From Paraburkholderia edwinii (lineage in GTDB: Bacteria; Pseudomonadota; Gammaproteobacteria; Burkholderiales; Burkholderiaceae): DNA of 64,000 nucleotides. This document shows positions 9,808-19,764 of this stretch, in pieces. How positions within the stretch are numbered: the stretch's first letter is position 1; every line of letters begins with the position of its first letter. The position numbers and the translations under genes are program-made. The stretch covers positions 1,240,001 to 1,304,000 of the forward strand of contig NZ_CP080095.1 in the NCBI RefSeq assembly GCF_019428685.1. The letters are read 5' to 3'. The notes beneath the pieces are model-generated. The model made no database searches. It was given only the letters and a program-made list of their open reading frames with translations, and was not told the DNA's origin.

Positions 9808-9843
9808 AAATCGTCGACGCTTTATGCGCCGGCGATTTTTTTT
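9808..9843 (+). terminator. Intrinsic terminator after the nitrate transporter
   Basis: Stem arms 9808-9820 and 9826-9838 (AAATCGTCGACGC against GCGCCGGCGATTT: 11 Watson-Crick pairs, one G-U, one mismatch), loop TTTAT, and an eight-T tail ending at 9843. It is 68 bp beyond the transporter stop. Confidence 0.88.
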
Positions 9844-10005
9844 GTCCGTGTTTTCCAGCACATGCGTGGTGTGCGGTAAATACGGCCGCCGGCATCTGAT
9901 AAGGATTGGAAAGCTTTTACCGGGCAGTGGCGGGAATTTTGCTGGGAGTAACGAGGCCTAAAACATTCCGCGCCAATGCAACCGCGCCAATGCAACGGGG
10001 CACGC

Positions 10006-11991
10006 ATGTCTTTCTTCAAGAGATGGTCCGGTTCGCGCATCGCACCGGCGGTTCGCCTCGAACTGCGTCGCTCGCAATATCGCGCGTTCCTGCAGCAGGT
10101 GCCTCTGCTTTACGCGGTTCTGATCGTCAACACGGTGACGGTCGCGATCACGCATTTCGGTGTCGCGCCCGTCTATCTGTCGGTGTATGCGCCGGCACTG
10201 CTGTGCCTGTTTTGCATCGGGCGCGTCGCGGTGTGGCTGCACTCGAGGCGCCGTATGCTCTCCGACGAAGCGCTCGCGCGGCGTTTGCGCACGATGGTGT
10301 GGATGATCGCCGGAATCGGTACCGCATTCGTCGCCTGGGCGCTGTCGCTGTACCCTTACGGCGACGCGTACGCGCGCAGCCACGTCGCGTTCTACATGGC
10401 GATGACAGTGATCGGCTGCATCTTCTGTCTCATGCATATGCGCTTTGCCGCGCTGCTGCTAACCACCATCGTGATCGTGCCGTTTGCGCTCTTTTTCGCG
10501 TCGACGCATAACCCGGTGCTCGTCGCGATCGCGGTCAACGTGCTGCTGGTCGCGGTCGTGATGGTGCTGATCCTGCTCATCTACTACCGCGATTTCCGGA
10601 ATCTCGTCGAATCTCAGATCCAGCTGCGCGCGAAGCATGCGGAAACGCAGCGCCTTTCCGACGACAACTTCCGGCTTGCGAATCTCGATGCGTTGACGGG
10701 CCTGCCGAACCGCCGGCGTTTCTTCGCGGACCTCGACCAGCATCTCGTGCCGCTGCAGGGCCAGGCGCGCGCGCCGGGAAGTCTCGCCATCGGCGTGGTC
10801 GATCTCGACGGCTTCAAGCGGATCAACGATCTGTACGGGCATGCGTTTGGCGACCGCGTGCTGATCGAAACAGGCCGGCGTTTCGCCGCGCAGGTGACAC
10901 CGCAACTGAGCGTCGCGCGCATCGGCGGCGACGAGTTCGGGCTGATCGTGGTCGGCGCAACGGCTTACCGGCAACTGCTCGATCTCGGCGACCGGCTGTG
11001 CGGCGCGATCGAACGCCCGTATGCGCTGCCGGAAGGCTCGGCGCGGCTCTCGACGTCGATCGGCTTCGCGAACTTCCCCGAGGCCGGCGAAACGACGACC
11101 CAGCTCGTCGAGCGCGCGTACTACGCGTTGCATTTCGCGCAGTCGCACCGGCGCGGCGGCACGGTGATTTTCTCGCCCGAGCATGAAACGCAGATCCGCC
11201 ACCTGAGCCGGATCGAGGAATGCCTGCGACGCGCGGACTACGAACGCGAAATCTCGCTGCATTTCCAGCCCATTTACGATACGGCGCTGCGCGAGATCAT
11301 GGCGTTCGAGGCGCTCGCGCGCTGGACCAGCCCCGAACTCGGCGTGGTCGCGCCGTCTGTGTTTGTCCCGGTCGCCGAGCGTTGCGACCTGATTCATGCG
11401 CTAACCGAAGTGCTGCTGCGCAAGGCGCTCGATGCCGCGCGCAACTGGCCCGAGGTCGTGCGCATTTCGTTCAACCTGTCGGCGCGCGACCTGACCTCGC
11501 CAGGCGCGCTCGACCGCGTGATCCGCACCACGCTCGCCAGCAGCGTCGCCCCGCACCGGATCGACTTCGAGATTACCGAAACCGCGTTGATCCAGGATTT
11601 CGGCCAGGCGCGCACCGCACTCGACGCGCTGAAGAAACTGGGCGCGCGCATTTCGCTCGACGACTTCGGCACCGGTTTTTCGAGCCTCAATAGCGTGCAC
11701 CGCCTGCCGATCGACAAGGTAAAAGTGGACGGCAGTTTCATCGCCGGGATCGATCGCGAGCCGACCGCGCGCGCGATCGTAAAGAGCATCGTCGAGCTTT
11801 GCCAGAACCTCGGCATGACCTGCGTGATCGAAGGCGTCGAAACGCGGGCACAGGCCGACGCGCTGCGCGAGCTCGGTGCGACCGTCATGCAAGGGCACCT
11901 GTTCGGCAAGCCGGTTGCGGCGAATCAGGTGTTTGACACCTATGTCAGGGAACCGATGCGGCGGGTTTCGCGTACGAGTTCGTCGCGCTGA
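10006..11991 (+). CDS. Membrane GGDEF-EAL cyclic-di-GMP protein
   Basis: Predicted to make and/or degrade cyclic-di-GMP. The 661-residue protein begins with five or six membrane helices (about residues 30-190) of no recognised sensor class. A GGDEF domain follows (about 220-385; active motif RIGGDEFG near 306, with VVDLDGFKRINDLYGHAFGD before it). A C-terminal EAL domain (about 400-650) has FEALARW, FNLSARDL, DDFGTGFSSL, KVDGSFI and EGVETRAQADAL. Both domains keep their catalytic motifs, so either activity is possible. The ATG at 10006 (with AACGGGG upstream) is preferred to one at 9976. It is monocistronic after a terminator; the environmental signal is unknown. Confidence 0.93.
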   Translation: MSFFKRWSGSRIAPAVRLELRRSQYRAFLQQVPLLYAVLIVNTVTVAITHFGVAPVYLSVYAPALLCLFCIGRVAVWLHSRRRMLSDEALARRLRTMVWMIAGIGTAFVAWALSLYPYGDAYARSHVAFYMAMTVIGCIFCLMHMRFAALLLTTIVIVPFALFFASTHNPVLVAIAVNVLLVAVVMVLILLIYYRDFRNLVESQIQLRAKHAETQRLSDDNFRLANLDALTGLPNRRRFFADLDQHLVPLQGQARAPGSLAIGVVDLDGFKRINDLYGHAFGDRVLIETGRRFAAQVTPQLSVARIGGDEFGLIVVGATAYRQLLDLGDRLCGAIERPYALPEGSARLSTSIGFANFPEAGETTTQLVERAYYALHFAQSHRRGGTVIFSPEHETQIRHLSRIEECLRRADYEREISLHFQPIYDTALREIMAFEALARWTSPELGVVAPSVFVPVAERCDLIHALTEVLLRKALDAARNWPEVVRISFNLSARDLTSPGALDRVIRTTLASSVAPHRIDFEITETALIQDFGQARTALDALKKLGARISLDDFGTGFSSLNSVHRLPIDKVKVDGSFIAGIDREPTARAIVKSIVELCQNLGMTCVIEGVETRAQADALRELGATVMQGHLFGKPVAANQVFDTYVREPMRRVSRTSSSR

Positions 11992-12047
11992 ATTGATTGG
12001 GCTGCACTCAGCGCGCCAGAAATCTGCGGGCTGAAATCCAGCGCACT

Positions 12048-12102
12048 GGCTCATTTCACAGGCTCATTTCACGAGGTTCATTTCACGAGGTTCATTTCAC
12101 CT
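12048..12102. repeat. Four tandem 13-14 bp repeats over the DUF488 stop codon
   Basis: Units GGYTCATTTCAC plus two bases occur at 12048-12060, 12061-12074, 12075-12088 and 12089-12102. The last contains the stop codon of the minus-strand DUF488 gene, and each further copy (downstream in the gene's direction) repeats a TGA. Because 14 is not a multiple of three, the successive TGAs fall in different frames. Confidence 0.85.
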
Positions 12103-12478
12103 CGGCCCCGCGGTCTTTCAGCAGCTGACGCAGGATGCTGCGATGGCAGCGGTTTTCGTCGTCGCAATAGCAGCCGACCGAAAAATTCGTGGTGGTCGAG
12201 AGCGCGGCGAGTGTGTCGAGCACTTTCGACGCGTCGCCGCTATTCATCTGTGCGCGGAATTTGCGCGCGAACGCGGCCCATTCGCGGTCGGTTTCAGCCG
12301 CGAGCGCCTCGCTCACGAGCTCCGGCGTCGGCGACAGGATCGGCAGCCAGACGTCGTAGTAGTTGCGCTTGCCGAACTCGCTTTTCGGCACGCCGCGCGG
12401 CGGACGCCGCACCGTGCCGATGCGCAGGCCTTCGTCGGCGGCACGCGGCGTACCCAGTTGCACGATGCTCACGCTCAT
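12092..12478 (-). CDS. DUF488 family protein
   Basis: A 128-residue cytoplasmic protein of the DUF488 family, whose biochemical role is not established. Seen: RIGTVRRPPRGVPKSEF near residue 19, YYDVWLPILSPTPEL near 40 and the C-terminal FSVGCYCDDENRCHRSIL near 100. The last has the family's conserved Cys-x-Cys...C-H-R pattern, suggesting metal or nucleotide chemistry. The length fits the short DUF488 subclass. The gene lies between the GGDEF-EAL gene (convergent) and the heptosyltransferase (divergent, 156 bp away). Its stop lies in a tandem repeat that reiterates stop codons in all frames. Confidence 0.85.
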   Translation of the reverse strand: MSVSIVQLGTPRAADEGLRIGTVRRPPRGVPKSEFGKRNYYDVWLPILSPTPELVSEALAAETDREWAAFARKFRAQMNSGDASKVLDTLAALSTTTNFSVGCYCDDENRCHRSILRQLLKDRGAEVK

Positions 12479-12634
12479 CGGCTGCTCCTCGATCGCGGCC
12501 GAAATCTGCGCGTTTCACCTGTTGCGGGTGATATCGGCCAATGGTTAAATAACCGGTTTTTCGCATAACGGCGACCGGAAAAGCGCGAATCACAAGTACA
12601 AGGCCATTCGGTGTCGTCATCATTCGGATCGATT

Positions 12635-14062
12635 ATGTCTCAAGCAGACGCGCAGTCGCGCACGGCGGTGGGGTCCGCCGATCGCGCAGCACCGGGCGAA
12701 GTGCCCGCCGGCGCAAGCGCCGGTTTGGCCGCCGCGCCGGATCAGCCGGCCGGCCCGGAAGCCGCGGCTGACGCCGCACAAGCCGCGCCAGCCTCGAACG
12801 CCGATAGTGCCGGCCACGCTGCACCGACCGATAGCGCGGCTAATGCAGCTAATGCGGCCAAGGGCGAAGGCGGACAGCCCATTCAAAGCCCGCCGTCCGT
12901 GCCGACACAGGAAGGTCCAGCCGGCATCCGCTTCGACTTCAACGATGGCTGCCGCGTGACGCTGCCGCCCGGCGACGCCGAATGGCGCGTGGTGCTGCGC
13001 GACACGGCCACGGCGAATCCGCTGTTTGAAACGCAGCTGGCGGCCGGCGTCGTCGCGAGCAGCAAGAAATACTTCGTGCCGTTCGAGATCGAGGTCTCGT
13101 CGCAAGGCAATGAGGTGTTCCGCCATCGTCTCAATCTGACCGGCCGCGAGGTGCTCGTGCATCTGCCGGTCGGCACGCTCGGCGACACGCTCGGCTGGTT
13201 TCCGTATGTCGCGAAATTCGAGGCGCAGCATCGCTGCCGGTTGACCTGCGTGATGGCCGACGCGCTGATCCCGCTGTTCCGCGATGCGTACCCGTCGATC
13301 ACGTTCGCGGCGCCCGACGCGATCGACCCGAACGCCTTCTACGCCACCTACAACATCGGCCTGTTCTTCACCGACGATGCGAACGTGCGCCAGCCGTGCG
13401 ACTTCCGACTCGTCGGCCTGCACCGCACAGCGGCCTATATTCTCGGCGTCGATCCGCAGGAAGCGCGTTCGCAAATCGTCCTGCCCGACGACAGCCGGCC
13501 GATTCCCGAGAAATACGTCTGTATCGCCGCGCAAAGCACGACGCAGTGCAAATACTGGAACAACCCGACCGGCTGGCGCGAAATTGTGCAGTTTCTGAAG
13601 CAGAACGGTTACCGCGTAATCTGCATCGACCAGAAAGCGACACATGGCAGCGGCGTCGTGTGGAATCACATACCGTACGGGTCCGAGGATTTCACCGGCG
13701 ACCGGCCGCTCGCCGAACGCGCGCGCTGGCTCAAGCATGCGGAGTTTTTCGTCGGCCTGAGCAGCGGCCTGTCGTGGCTCGCATGGACGATGCGCACCCC
13801 GGTCGTGATGATCAGCGGCTTTACGCATCCGACCAACGAATTCGACACGCCGTATCGCGTGATCAACTACCACACGTGCAATAGCTGCTGGAACGACGTG
13901 CGCGTGCAGTTCGATCACCACGACTTCCTCTGGTGTCCGCGCCACGCGAACACGCCGCGGCAATTCGAATGCACGCGGCTCATCACGGCGGAGCAGGTGA
14001 TGAACACGATCCGGCGGATTCCGGGGTTCAGTGAGCAGCCGGAGGCCGTGGCGGCGGATTGA
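12635..14062 (+). CDS. Autotransporter strand-loop-strand O-heptosyltransferase (TibC/AAH type)
   Basis: Predicted to add heptose from ADP-heptose to serine residues of the autotransporter encoded just downstream, in the cytoplasm before secretion. The 475-residue protein has an Ala-rich, probably disordered N-terminus (residues 1-85), a beta domain (IRFDFNDGCRVTLPPGDAEW) and a GT-B glycosyltransferase core (LVHLPVGTLGDTLGWFPYVA; SGLSWLAWTMRTPVVMISGF). A C-terminal cysteine cluster, YHTCNSCWNDVRV, WCPRH and FECTR, matches the iron-binding finger of TibC-family dodecamers. The ATG at 12635 is preferred over a GTG at 12611. Pairing with an AIDA-type adhesin is the known arrangement for this family. 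Confidence 0.92.
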   Translation: MSQADAQSRTAVGSADRAAPGEVPAGASAGLAAAPDQPAGPEAAADAAQAAPASNADSAGHAAPTDSAANAANAAKGEGGQPIQSPPSVPTQEGPAGIRFDFNDGCRVTLPPGDAEWRVVLRDTATANPLFETQLAAGVVASSKKYFVPFEIEVSSQGNEVFRHRLNLTGREVLVHLPVGTLGDTLGWFPYVAKFEAQHRCRLTCVMADALIPLFRDAYPSITFAAPDAIDPNAFYATYNIGLFFTDDANVRQPCDFRLVGLHRTAAYILGVDPQEARSQIVLPDDSRPIPEKYVCIAAQSTTQCKYWNNPTGWREIVQFLKQNGYRVICIDQKATHGSGVVWNHIPYGSEDFTGDRPLAERARWLKHAEFFVGLSSGLSWLAWTMRTPVVMISGFTHPTNEFDTPYRVINYHTCNSCWNDVRVQFDHHDFLWCPRHANTPRQFECTRLITAEQVMNTIRRIPGFSEQPEAVAAD

Positions 14063-14217
14063 CTCGCCCAAACATCGAGAACGTCCATCGTCGCAGCAAC
14101 AAAGCGCTAAAGACCAGGCGCCGGCTGCCGAAGTAGTAGAAGCAAAGCGATAAAAAGACGAAGCAGCAAAACAAGAAGCACAAGAAAAGCAGTAAGGAAT
14201 TCGGGGAAGAACCAAGA

Positions 14218-17200
14218 ATGAAGCCATTCACCTGGCGCCGCGTCTATGCCGTGCGCGCCTTTGGCCGACGCTATCGCCGGTGTTCGCGCCTCTTCGGCAT
14301 GCTGCTCGCGGCGCTGACGGCGCAGCCGTGGCTTGCGCCCGGCGCGCTCGCCCAGACGACGGTCGGCGCGGGCGATAGCGAAATTGGCGTGACGATCGGC
14401 GCTGGCAATGTCGAGAACGTGCTCGGCACGACGATCGGCGATAGCGTGACCGCGGGCGGTGTGCAGAACGTGCAGTCGGGCGGGGTGGCCAGCAGCACGA
14501 GCGTCGGCGCTGCCGGCGTGCAAGCCGTTCTCGCGGGCGGCGTCGCGCAGGGCACGAGTGTCGGTGCCGGTGGCACCCTGATCGTGTCCGGCGGTACGGC
14601 GAACGGTGCGGTCGTGAGCGGCGGCATCGATCAGGTGTCGGCGGGCGGGATGGTCAGCGGCACGATCCTGCTCGGCATCGCGTCCGAGCAGGTTTTGTCG
14701 GGCGGCATCGCAACCGGCACGCTCGTGAGCGGCGGGTCGACCCAGACGATCTTCGGCGGCGGCGTCGCGAACGGCACGATAGTCGACAGCAGCGGCGCCG
14801 TGTCCGTATCGTCGGGCGGCGTCGCGAGCGGGACCACGGTCAGCGCGGACGCACGCATCAACGTGCTCGCGGGAGGCAGTGCGACGCGCACGACGGTCCT
14901 GTCGGGCGGCGTCGATGCGGTGGCGGGGAAGGACATCTCTGCCACGCTGTCGAGCGGCGCGACGCAGATTGTGTCCGCGGGCGGGACGGCGAGCGCGACG
15001 ACGGTGCTCAGCGGCGCACAGAGCTCGGTCGGCAGCGGCGGGTCCGCGATCGGCGCGAACGTCAATGGCGGCACACTGAACGTGTCGACCAGCGCGACCG
15101 CTACGCGCACCACGATCAGCGCGGGCGGCATCGAAAATCTCGCGGGCACCGATACGTCGGCGACCGTCGGCGCGGGCGGCACGTTGAACGTATCGTCGGG
15201 CGGCGTCGCGAGCGCGACGAATATCAGCGGCGGGACTGAGAACGTTAGCGCCGGCGGCTCGGCAATCAGCGCGGTTGTGAATAACGGTGGCACGTTAAAC
15301 GTATTGTCGGGTGGCAGCGTGACGCGCGCGACGGTCAGCGGTGGCGGCATCGAGAACGTGCAAGGCACCGATACGTCGACGATCGTCGTCGGCGGCGGCA
15401 CGCAAAACGTGCTGGGTGGCGGCGTCACGATCGGTGCGATCGTCAGCGGCGGCGGACGGCAGGCCGTATCGTCGGGCGGTACGACAAGCGGCACGACAGT
15501 CAGCAGCGGTGGACAGCAGATCGTATCGTCAGGCGCGATCGCCAGCGGTACGACGGTGTTCTCCGGCGGTGCGATCACGGTATCCGCAGGCGGCATCGCG
15601 AACGCGATCGATCAGTCGGGTGGCGCTGCGTTCACGGCGGACACGTTGGCGACCGCAAACGGCGTCAATAGCAGTGGCGCGTTTTCGATTTCAAACGGTC
15701 TGGCGAACGGTGTGCTGCTTGAAAACGGCGGCTCGTTGACCGTGCTGTCCGGCAACTCCGCGACCAGTACCCACATCGTCAATCAAGGGTCTGCGGTGGT
15801 GCTGGCGGGCGGCTCGGCCAATTCGACGACGGTCGGCAACGGCGGCACGCTCGCGGTGTCGTCGGGTGGCACGGCGACCAACGTCACGCAGCAGGCCGGC
15901 GCCGCGCTGATCACCAATACGTCGGCCACCGTGAATGGCACGAACACCGTAAGCGGCGTGACGAATCAGTTCTCGATCTCGAACGGCGTCTCGCAGGGGG
16001 TATTTCTCGAAGCCGGCGGTTCGCTCGATGTGCTGAACGGAACGAGCGCGAGCGGCACGCAGATCGGCACACGCGGCAACGCGACCATTGAGAGCGGAGC
16101 GAGCGCGGACAACACGACGGTTAGCAATGGCGGGCAATTGCTTGTTTCGTCGGGCGCCACGGCGACGTCCACGACCGTGAACAACGGCGGCCAACTGGTC
16201 GTGTCGGGCGGCGGCACCGCGACGAATGTGACGCAAAACGCAGGGGCGGCGCTGATTACCGACACGTCGGCAACCGTCAGCGGTACGAACGCCAGTGGGT
16301 CGTTCAGCATCGTCAACGGCGACGCGGAAAAGGTGATCGTCGAGAACGGCGGCCAGTTGACGGTGCTAGCCGGCAACAGTGCCACGTCGACCACGGTCGG
16401 CAGCCGCGGGCAGGAGATCGTTTCGTCGGGCGGTATGACGGTAAGCACGACGGTCGCGAGCGGCGGACTGCAGACGGTGCTGACCGGCGGCAGCGCATCG
16501 TTGACCACCGTGTCGAGGGGCGGGACGCTCGCTGTGTCCGGCGGCGGTACGGCGACGGACGTCATGCAGTTCGCCGGCGCCGCGCTGATCACCAATACGT
16601 CGGCCACCGTATCCGGTACCAACTCGAACTCGTCGTTCGTAATCTCTAATGGTCAGGCGGTGAACGTCCTGGTCGAAAACGGTGGCCAGTTGACCGTGTT
16701 GTCAGGCGACACGGCGAGCAACACATCAGTCGGCAGCGGCGGTACCACGTTTATATCCGGCGGCGGGACGGCGCTGGACACGACCGTGAACGCAGGCGGC
16801 GTGCAGAACGTGCTGTCCGGCGGCACCGCAAGCGGTTCGGTGGTCGATGGCGGGTCCGAAGTCGTGTCGCGCGGCGGCACGACGGTCGGCACGACGGTAA
16901 CGAACGGCGGCTCGCAGACGGTATTCGGCACCGCGAGCGGTACCACGGCGTCCGCGGGCGGCAGCGTGTCGGTCGGTTCGGGCGGCGTGACGAGCATCAC
17001 GCAGATCGGCAGCGGCGGTGTCGAGATCGTCTCTTCGGGCGGCTCGTCGCAGAACGCACAGGTGAAGTCGGGCGGCCAGCAGAACGTAGCGGGCGGCAAC
17101 GCGACCGGCGCGCATGTGAGCAGCGGTGGCGCACAGGCGGTGTCGTCGGGCGGTGCCGCGAACAGCACGCAGGTGGACAGCGGCGGCACGCAGGTCGTGT

Positions 17201-19551
17201 CGTCGGGCGGCAAGACGAGCGGCACGCTGCTGAGCGGCGGCACGCAACTCGTCTCGTCGGGCGGCGCCGCAAGCAGCACATCGGTCGGCAACGGCGGCTC
17301 GAGCGTCGTGATGTCGGGCGGCATGGCAAGCGGCACGCACGTCGCGAGCGGCGGCACATCGATCGTTGCCGGCGGTACCGCGAGCGGCACGGTACTCAGC
17401 AGCGGCGGCAGCGAAGTGGTGTCGTCGGGCGGGAAGACCGTGAACACCTCGGTCGGCAGCGGCGCGCAGCAGACGGTGGCGAGTGGCGGCACGGCGAGCG
17501 GCACGGCGGTCGGCTCGGGCGGCGCCACATCGGGCACCACAGTCGCATCCGGCGGTTCGCAGACGGTCAGCTCCGGTGGCATTGCGTCCGGCACGATGGT
17601 CGCGTCGGGCGGCACGCAAACGGTCAGCTCGGGCGGTGTCACGTCCGGCACGATGGTCTCGTCCGGCGGCACGCAAACGGTCGGCGCGGGCGGCGTCACA
17701 TCCGGCACCATGGTTGCATCGGGCGGCACGCAGGACGTGCAGTCGGGCGGCACCGCCAATGGCTCGATCGTCGCAAGCGGCGGCACGCAGGTCGTGTCGA
17801 GCGGCGCGTCGGTGAGCGGCACGCAGGTGCTGTCCGGCGGCACGCAAAACCTGTTCGGATCGCTGACGAATCCGGTGGTGTCGTCGGGCGGCATTCTGAC
17901 GATCGGGCAGGGCACGGCGGCAGGCGATCTGGTCGGCAATACCGTCAACGACGGTCTGCTCGTGTTCAACCGGCCTGATGCGATTACCTACGCCGGCAAC
18001 ATCACGGGCGCGGGGCGCATCGAGCAGCAAGGCACGGGCTCGGTCGTGCTGAACGGCGATAGCCATCTGTTTTCCGGCGTGACCGAGGTCATGTCGGGCG
18101 CGCTCGCGGTCGGCGATATCAACAATACGGGCGCGCAGCTCGGCGGCGATGTCATCGTCGACGCGCCGGGCACGCTGCGCGGTCACGGCTCGATTACCGG
18201 CAACGTGACGAATAACGGCGTCGTGATGCCGGGCGGTTCGATCGGTACGTTGACGGTTGGCGGCAACTACACGCAGGCAGGCAACGCGTCGCTTGCGATC
18301 GAGGTGAGCCCGACCTCGGGCTCGCAATTGCATGTGGGCGGTACGGCCGCGCTCAACGGCGGACTGCACGTGCTGTACGACCCGGGCACGTATCAGGCGA
18401 ACCGCTATGCGATCGTGACGGCGGGCGCCGGCGTGACCGGAACCTTTTCCACCGTGTCGAGCACGGTCGCTTCGGGCGCGCAACTCGGCACGCTGCAGCA
18501 GTCGGTGCAATACAGCGCGAATGAAGTCGATCTCGTGCTGACCGGCGACGCGCAGCAGCAACCGGGCGGCGATGATCCGCCCGCTGACGGCGGCGCGCCC
18601 GGCAGCGGCACGACGGTCGTCGCGCCGCTCGATACGAGCATCTTCACCGCGCTCGGCACGAACCTCGCACTGTCGGCCCAAATGGCGAACGCCGCACTGC
18701 TCGAGCGCCTGCCGCTTGCCGGCGCAGCGGCGTCGCGCCAGTCGGTATGGATCAACGCGACCGGTTCGCAGACGAAGGTGCACGGCACGAACGGCCAACC
18801 CGGGTTCGAGGCGCGTAATTACGGCTTTATCGCGGGCCTCGATCATCAGGTCGGCGCGTATACGGTTGGCTTCTCCGGCAGCTACAACCACAGCGACATC
18901 AGCGAAGACAGCACTGGCGATTCCGGTACGACCGATACGTTGCGCGCGGCGTTCTACGGCGGCCGCACGATCGGGCCGGTCGAGGTGTCGGGCGTAGTCG
19001 GCGCGGGCATCGATTTCCTGTCGCAGAAGCGGCCGTTCGCTGGGATCGGCACCGCCGAAGGCGATCATATCGGCCAGGAAGCGACGGCTGCCGCGCAGGC
19101 CGCAATGCCGCTTGCGATCGGCGGCATGACGGTCACGCCGCGTATCGGCATGCGGTTTTCGTATCTGCATGCCAACGGCTTTAGCGAGAGCGGCGCGAAC
19201 GGCCAGGATCTGAACGTCGGCACGGACAATGTGCGCAGTTTGCAGCCGTATGCGCAAATCACTTTTGACAAAAGCTTTGGTAACCAGTTAAAGCCCGTTA
19301 ATCTGGAGTTGCGGGTTGGCTACGCGCGCGAACTGCTCAGTACCGGGCGCGTCGTCACGGTCGGCGCGCAGGACGGCACACTGTTCGCCGCGCCGGGCAC
19401 GAGCTTGCCGCGCGATCAGTTCACCACGGGTGTCAGTGTCAGCATGCAGCCGACCAAAGCGCTCACGGTGTCGGTCGGTTACGACGCATTGATTGCAACC
19501 AGTCACGCATCGGCACAGGCGGCGACGCTGAAGCTTGACTACCGGTTCTAA
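14218..19551 (+). CDS. AIDA-I-like autotransporter adhesin with strand-loop-strand repeats
   Basis: Predicted type Va secreted surface adhesin of 1777 residues. It has a long basic N-terminus and signal peptide (cleavage probably after GALA, residue 45). The passenger (about residues 50-1220) is built from dozens of roughly 19-residue repeats of the kind GGTQTVSSGGVASGTMVAS. A pertactin-like region near 1240-1440 contains GGNYTQAGNASLAIEV. A Pro/Gly linker near 1446-1464 leads to a C-terminal beta-barrel (about 1505-1777) ending in the aromatic signature YRF. Ser/Thr-rich repeats are the usual substrate of the upstream heptosyltransferase, 155 bp away. The repeats are near-identical in DNA toward 17,500-17,850, so recombination could change passenger length. 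Role in aggregation or adhesion is inferred from the family. Confidence 0.95.
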   Translation: MKPFTWRRVYAVRAFGRRYRRCSRLFGMLLAALTAQPWLAPGALAQTTVGAGDSEIGVTIGAGNVENVLGTTIGDSVTAGGVQNVQSGGVASSTSVGAAGVQAVLAGGVAQGTSVGAGGTLIVSGGTANGAVVSGGIDQVSAGGMVSGTILLGIASEQVLSGGIATGTLVSGGSTQTIFGGGVANGTIVDSSGAVSVSSGGVASGTTVSADARINVLAGGSATRTTVLSGGVDAVAGKDISATLSSGATQIVSAGGTASATTVLSGAQSSVGSGGSAIGANVNGGTLNVSTSATATRTTISAGGIENLAGTDTSATVGAGGTLNVSSGGVASATNISGGTENVSAGGSAISAVVNNGGTLNVLSGGSVTRATVSGGGIENVQGTDTSTIVVGGGTQNVLGGGVTIGAIVSGGGRQAVSSGGTTSGTTVSSGGQQIVSSGAIASGTTVFSGGAITVSAGGIANAIDQSGGAAFTADTLATANGVNSSGAFSISNGLANGVLLENGGSLTVLSGNSATSTHIVNQGSAVVLAGGSANSTTVGNGGTLAVSSGGTATNVTQQAGAALITNTSATVNGTNTVSGVTNQFSISNGVSQGVFLEAGGSLDVLNGTSASGTQIGTRGNATIESGASADNTTVSNGGQLLVSSGATATSTTVNNGGQLVVSGGGTATNVTQNAGAALITDTSATVSGTNASGSFSIVNGDAEKVIVENGGQLTVLAGNSATSTTVGSRGQEIVSSGGMTVSTTVASGGLQTVLTGGSASLTTVSRGGTLAVSGGGTATDVMQFAGAALITNTSATVSGTNSNSSFVISNGQAVNVLVENGGQLTVLSGDTASNTSVGSGGTTFISGGGTALDTTVNAGGVQNVLSGGTASGSVVDGGSEVVSRGGTTVGTTVTNGGSQTVFGTASGTTASAGGSVSVGSGGVTSITQIGSGGVEIVSSGGSSQNAQVKSGGQQNVAGGNATGAHVSSGGAQAVSSGGAANSTQVDSGGTQVVSSGGKTSGTLLSGGTQLVSSGGAASSTSVGNGGSSVVMSGGMASGTHVASGGTSIVAGGTASGTVLSSGGSEVVSSGGKTVNTSVGSGAQQTVASGGTASGTAVGSGGATSGTTVASGGSQTVSSGGIASGTMVASGGTQTVSSGGVTSGTMVSSGGTQTVGAGGVTSGTMVASGGTQDVQSGGTANGSIVASGGTQVVSSGASVSGTQVLSGGTQNLFGSLTNPVVSSGGILTIGQGTAAGDLVGNTVNDGLLVFNRPDAITYAGNITGAGRIEQQGTGSVVLNGDSHLFSGVTEVMSGALAVGDINNTGAQLGGDVIVDAPGTLRGHGSITGNVTNNGVVMPGGSIGTLTVGGNYTQAGNASLAIEVSPTSGSQLHVGGTAALNGGLHVLYDPGTYQANRYAIVTAGAGVTGTFSTVSSTVASGAQLGTLQQSVQYSANEVDLVLTGDAQQQPGGDDPPADGGAPGSGTTVVAPLDTSIFTALGTNLALSAQMANAALLERLPLAGAAASRQSVWINATGSQTKVHGTNGQPGFEARNYGFIAGLDHQVGAYTVGFSGSYNHSDISEDSTGDSGTTDTLRAAFYGGRTIGPVEVSGVVGAGIDFLSQKRPFAGIGTAEGDHIGQEATAAAQAAMPLAIGGMTVTPRIGMRFSYLHANGFSESGANGQDLNVGTDNVRSLQPYAQITFDKSFGNQLKPVNLELRVGYARELLSTGRVVTVGAQDGTLFAAPGTSLPRDQFTTGVSVSMQPTKALTVSVGYDALIATSHASAQAATLKLDYRF

Positions 19552-19702
19552 CGGGTGATCATACGCTGCGAGTCCTGAACGTATGGTGGACAAACTTGTC
19601 GAAGATGCGCCCCGCTGACGGCACCCGCGTGCGGACCTAATGAAAGTTCGACTGCTGTGGAATAAGGCCTTGGTGCTAGCCGTTATGGGGGCTCCGGGCG
19701 CA

Positions 19703-19720
19703 GCCCGCACGTCAGCGGGC
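19703..19720 (+). other. Short hairpin downstream of the autotransporter
   Basis: GCCCGC at 19703-19708 pairs with GCGGGC at 19715-19720, with TCGTTGTT following. The T-run is poor, so this is at best a weak terminator. The remaining 19552-19764 gap shows nothing else clear. Confidence 0.35.
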
Positions 19721-19764
19721 TCGTTGTTCCAGCGCCCGCATCCACCCGCATAAGGACCCGACCG

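Noticed and set aside
12620..14227. Minus-strand frame of 535 codons opposite the heptosyltransferase
   Set aside because: Shadow frame; the plus strand has the GT-B core and the cysteine finger.
14400..17850. Regular repeats suggesting a CRISPR array
   Set aside because: The period is about 57 bp, repeats are translated as degenerate 19-residue units in one open frame, and there are no unique spacers or cas genes.
16653..19257. Minus-strand frames of 438 and 843 codons opposite the autotransporter
   Set aside because: Their Pro/Val/Thr and Arg/Ala repeats are the complement of the strand-loop-strand repeats.
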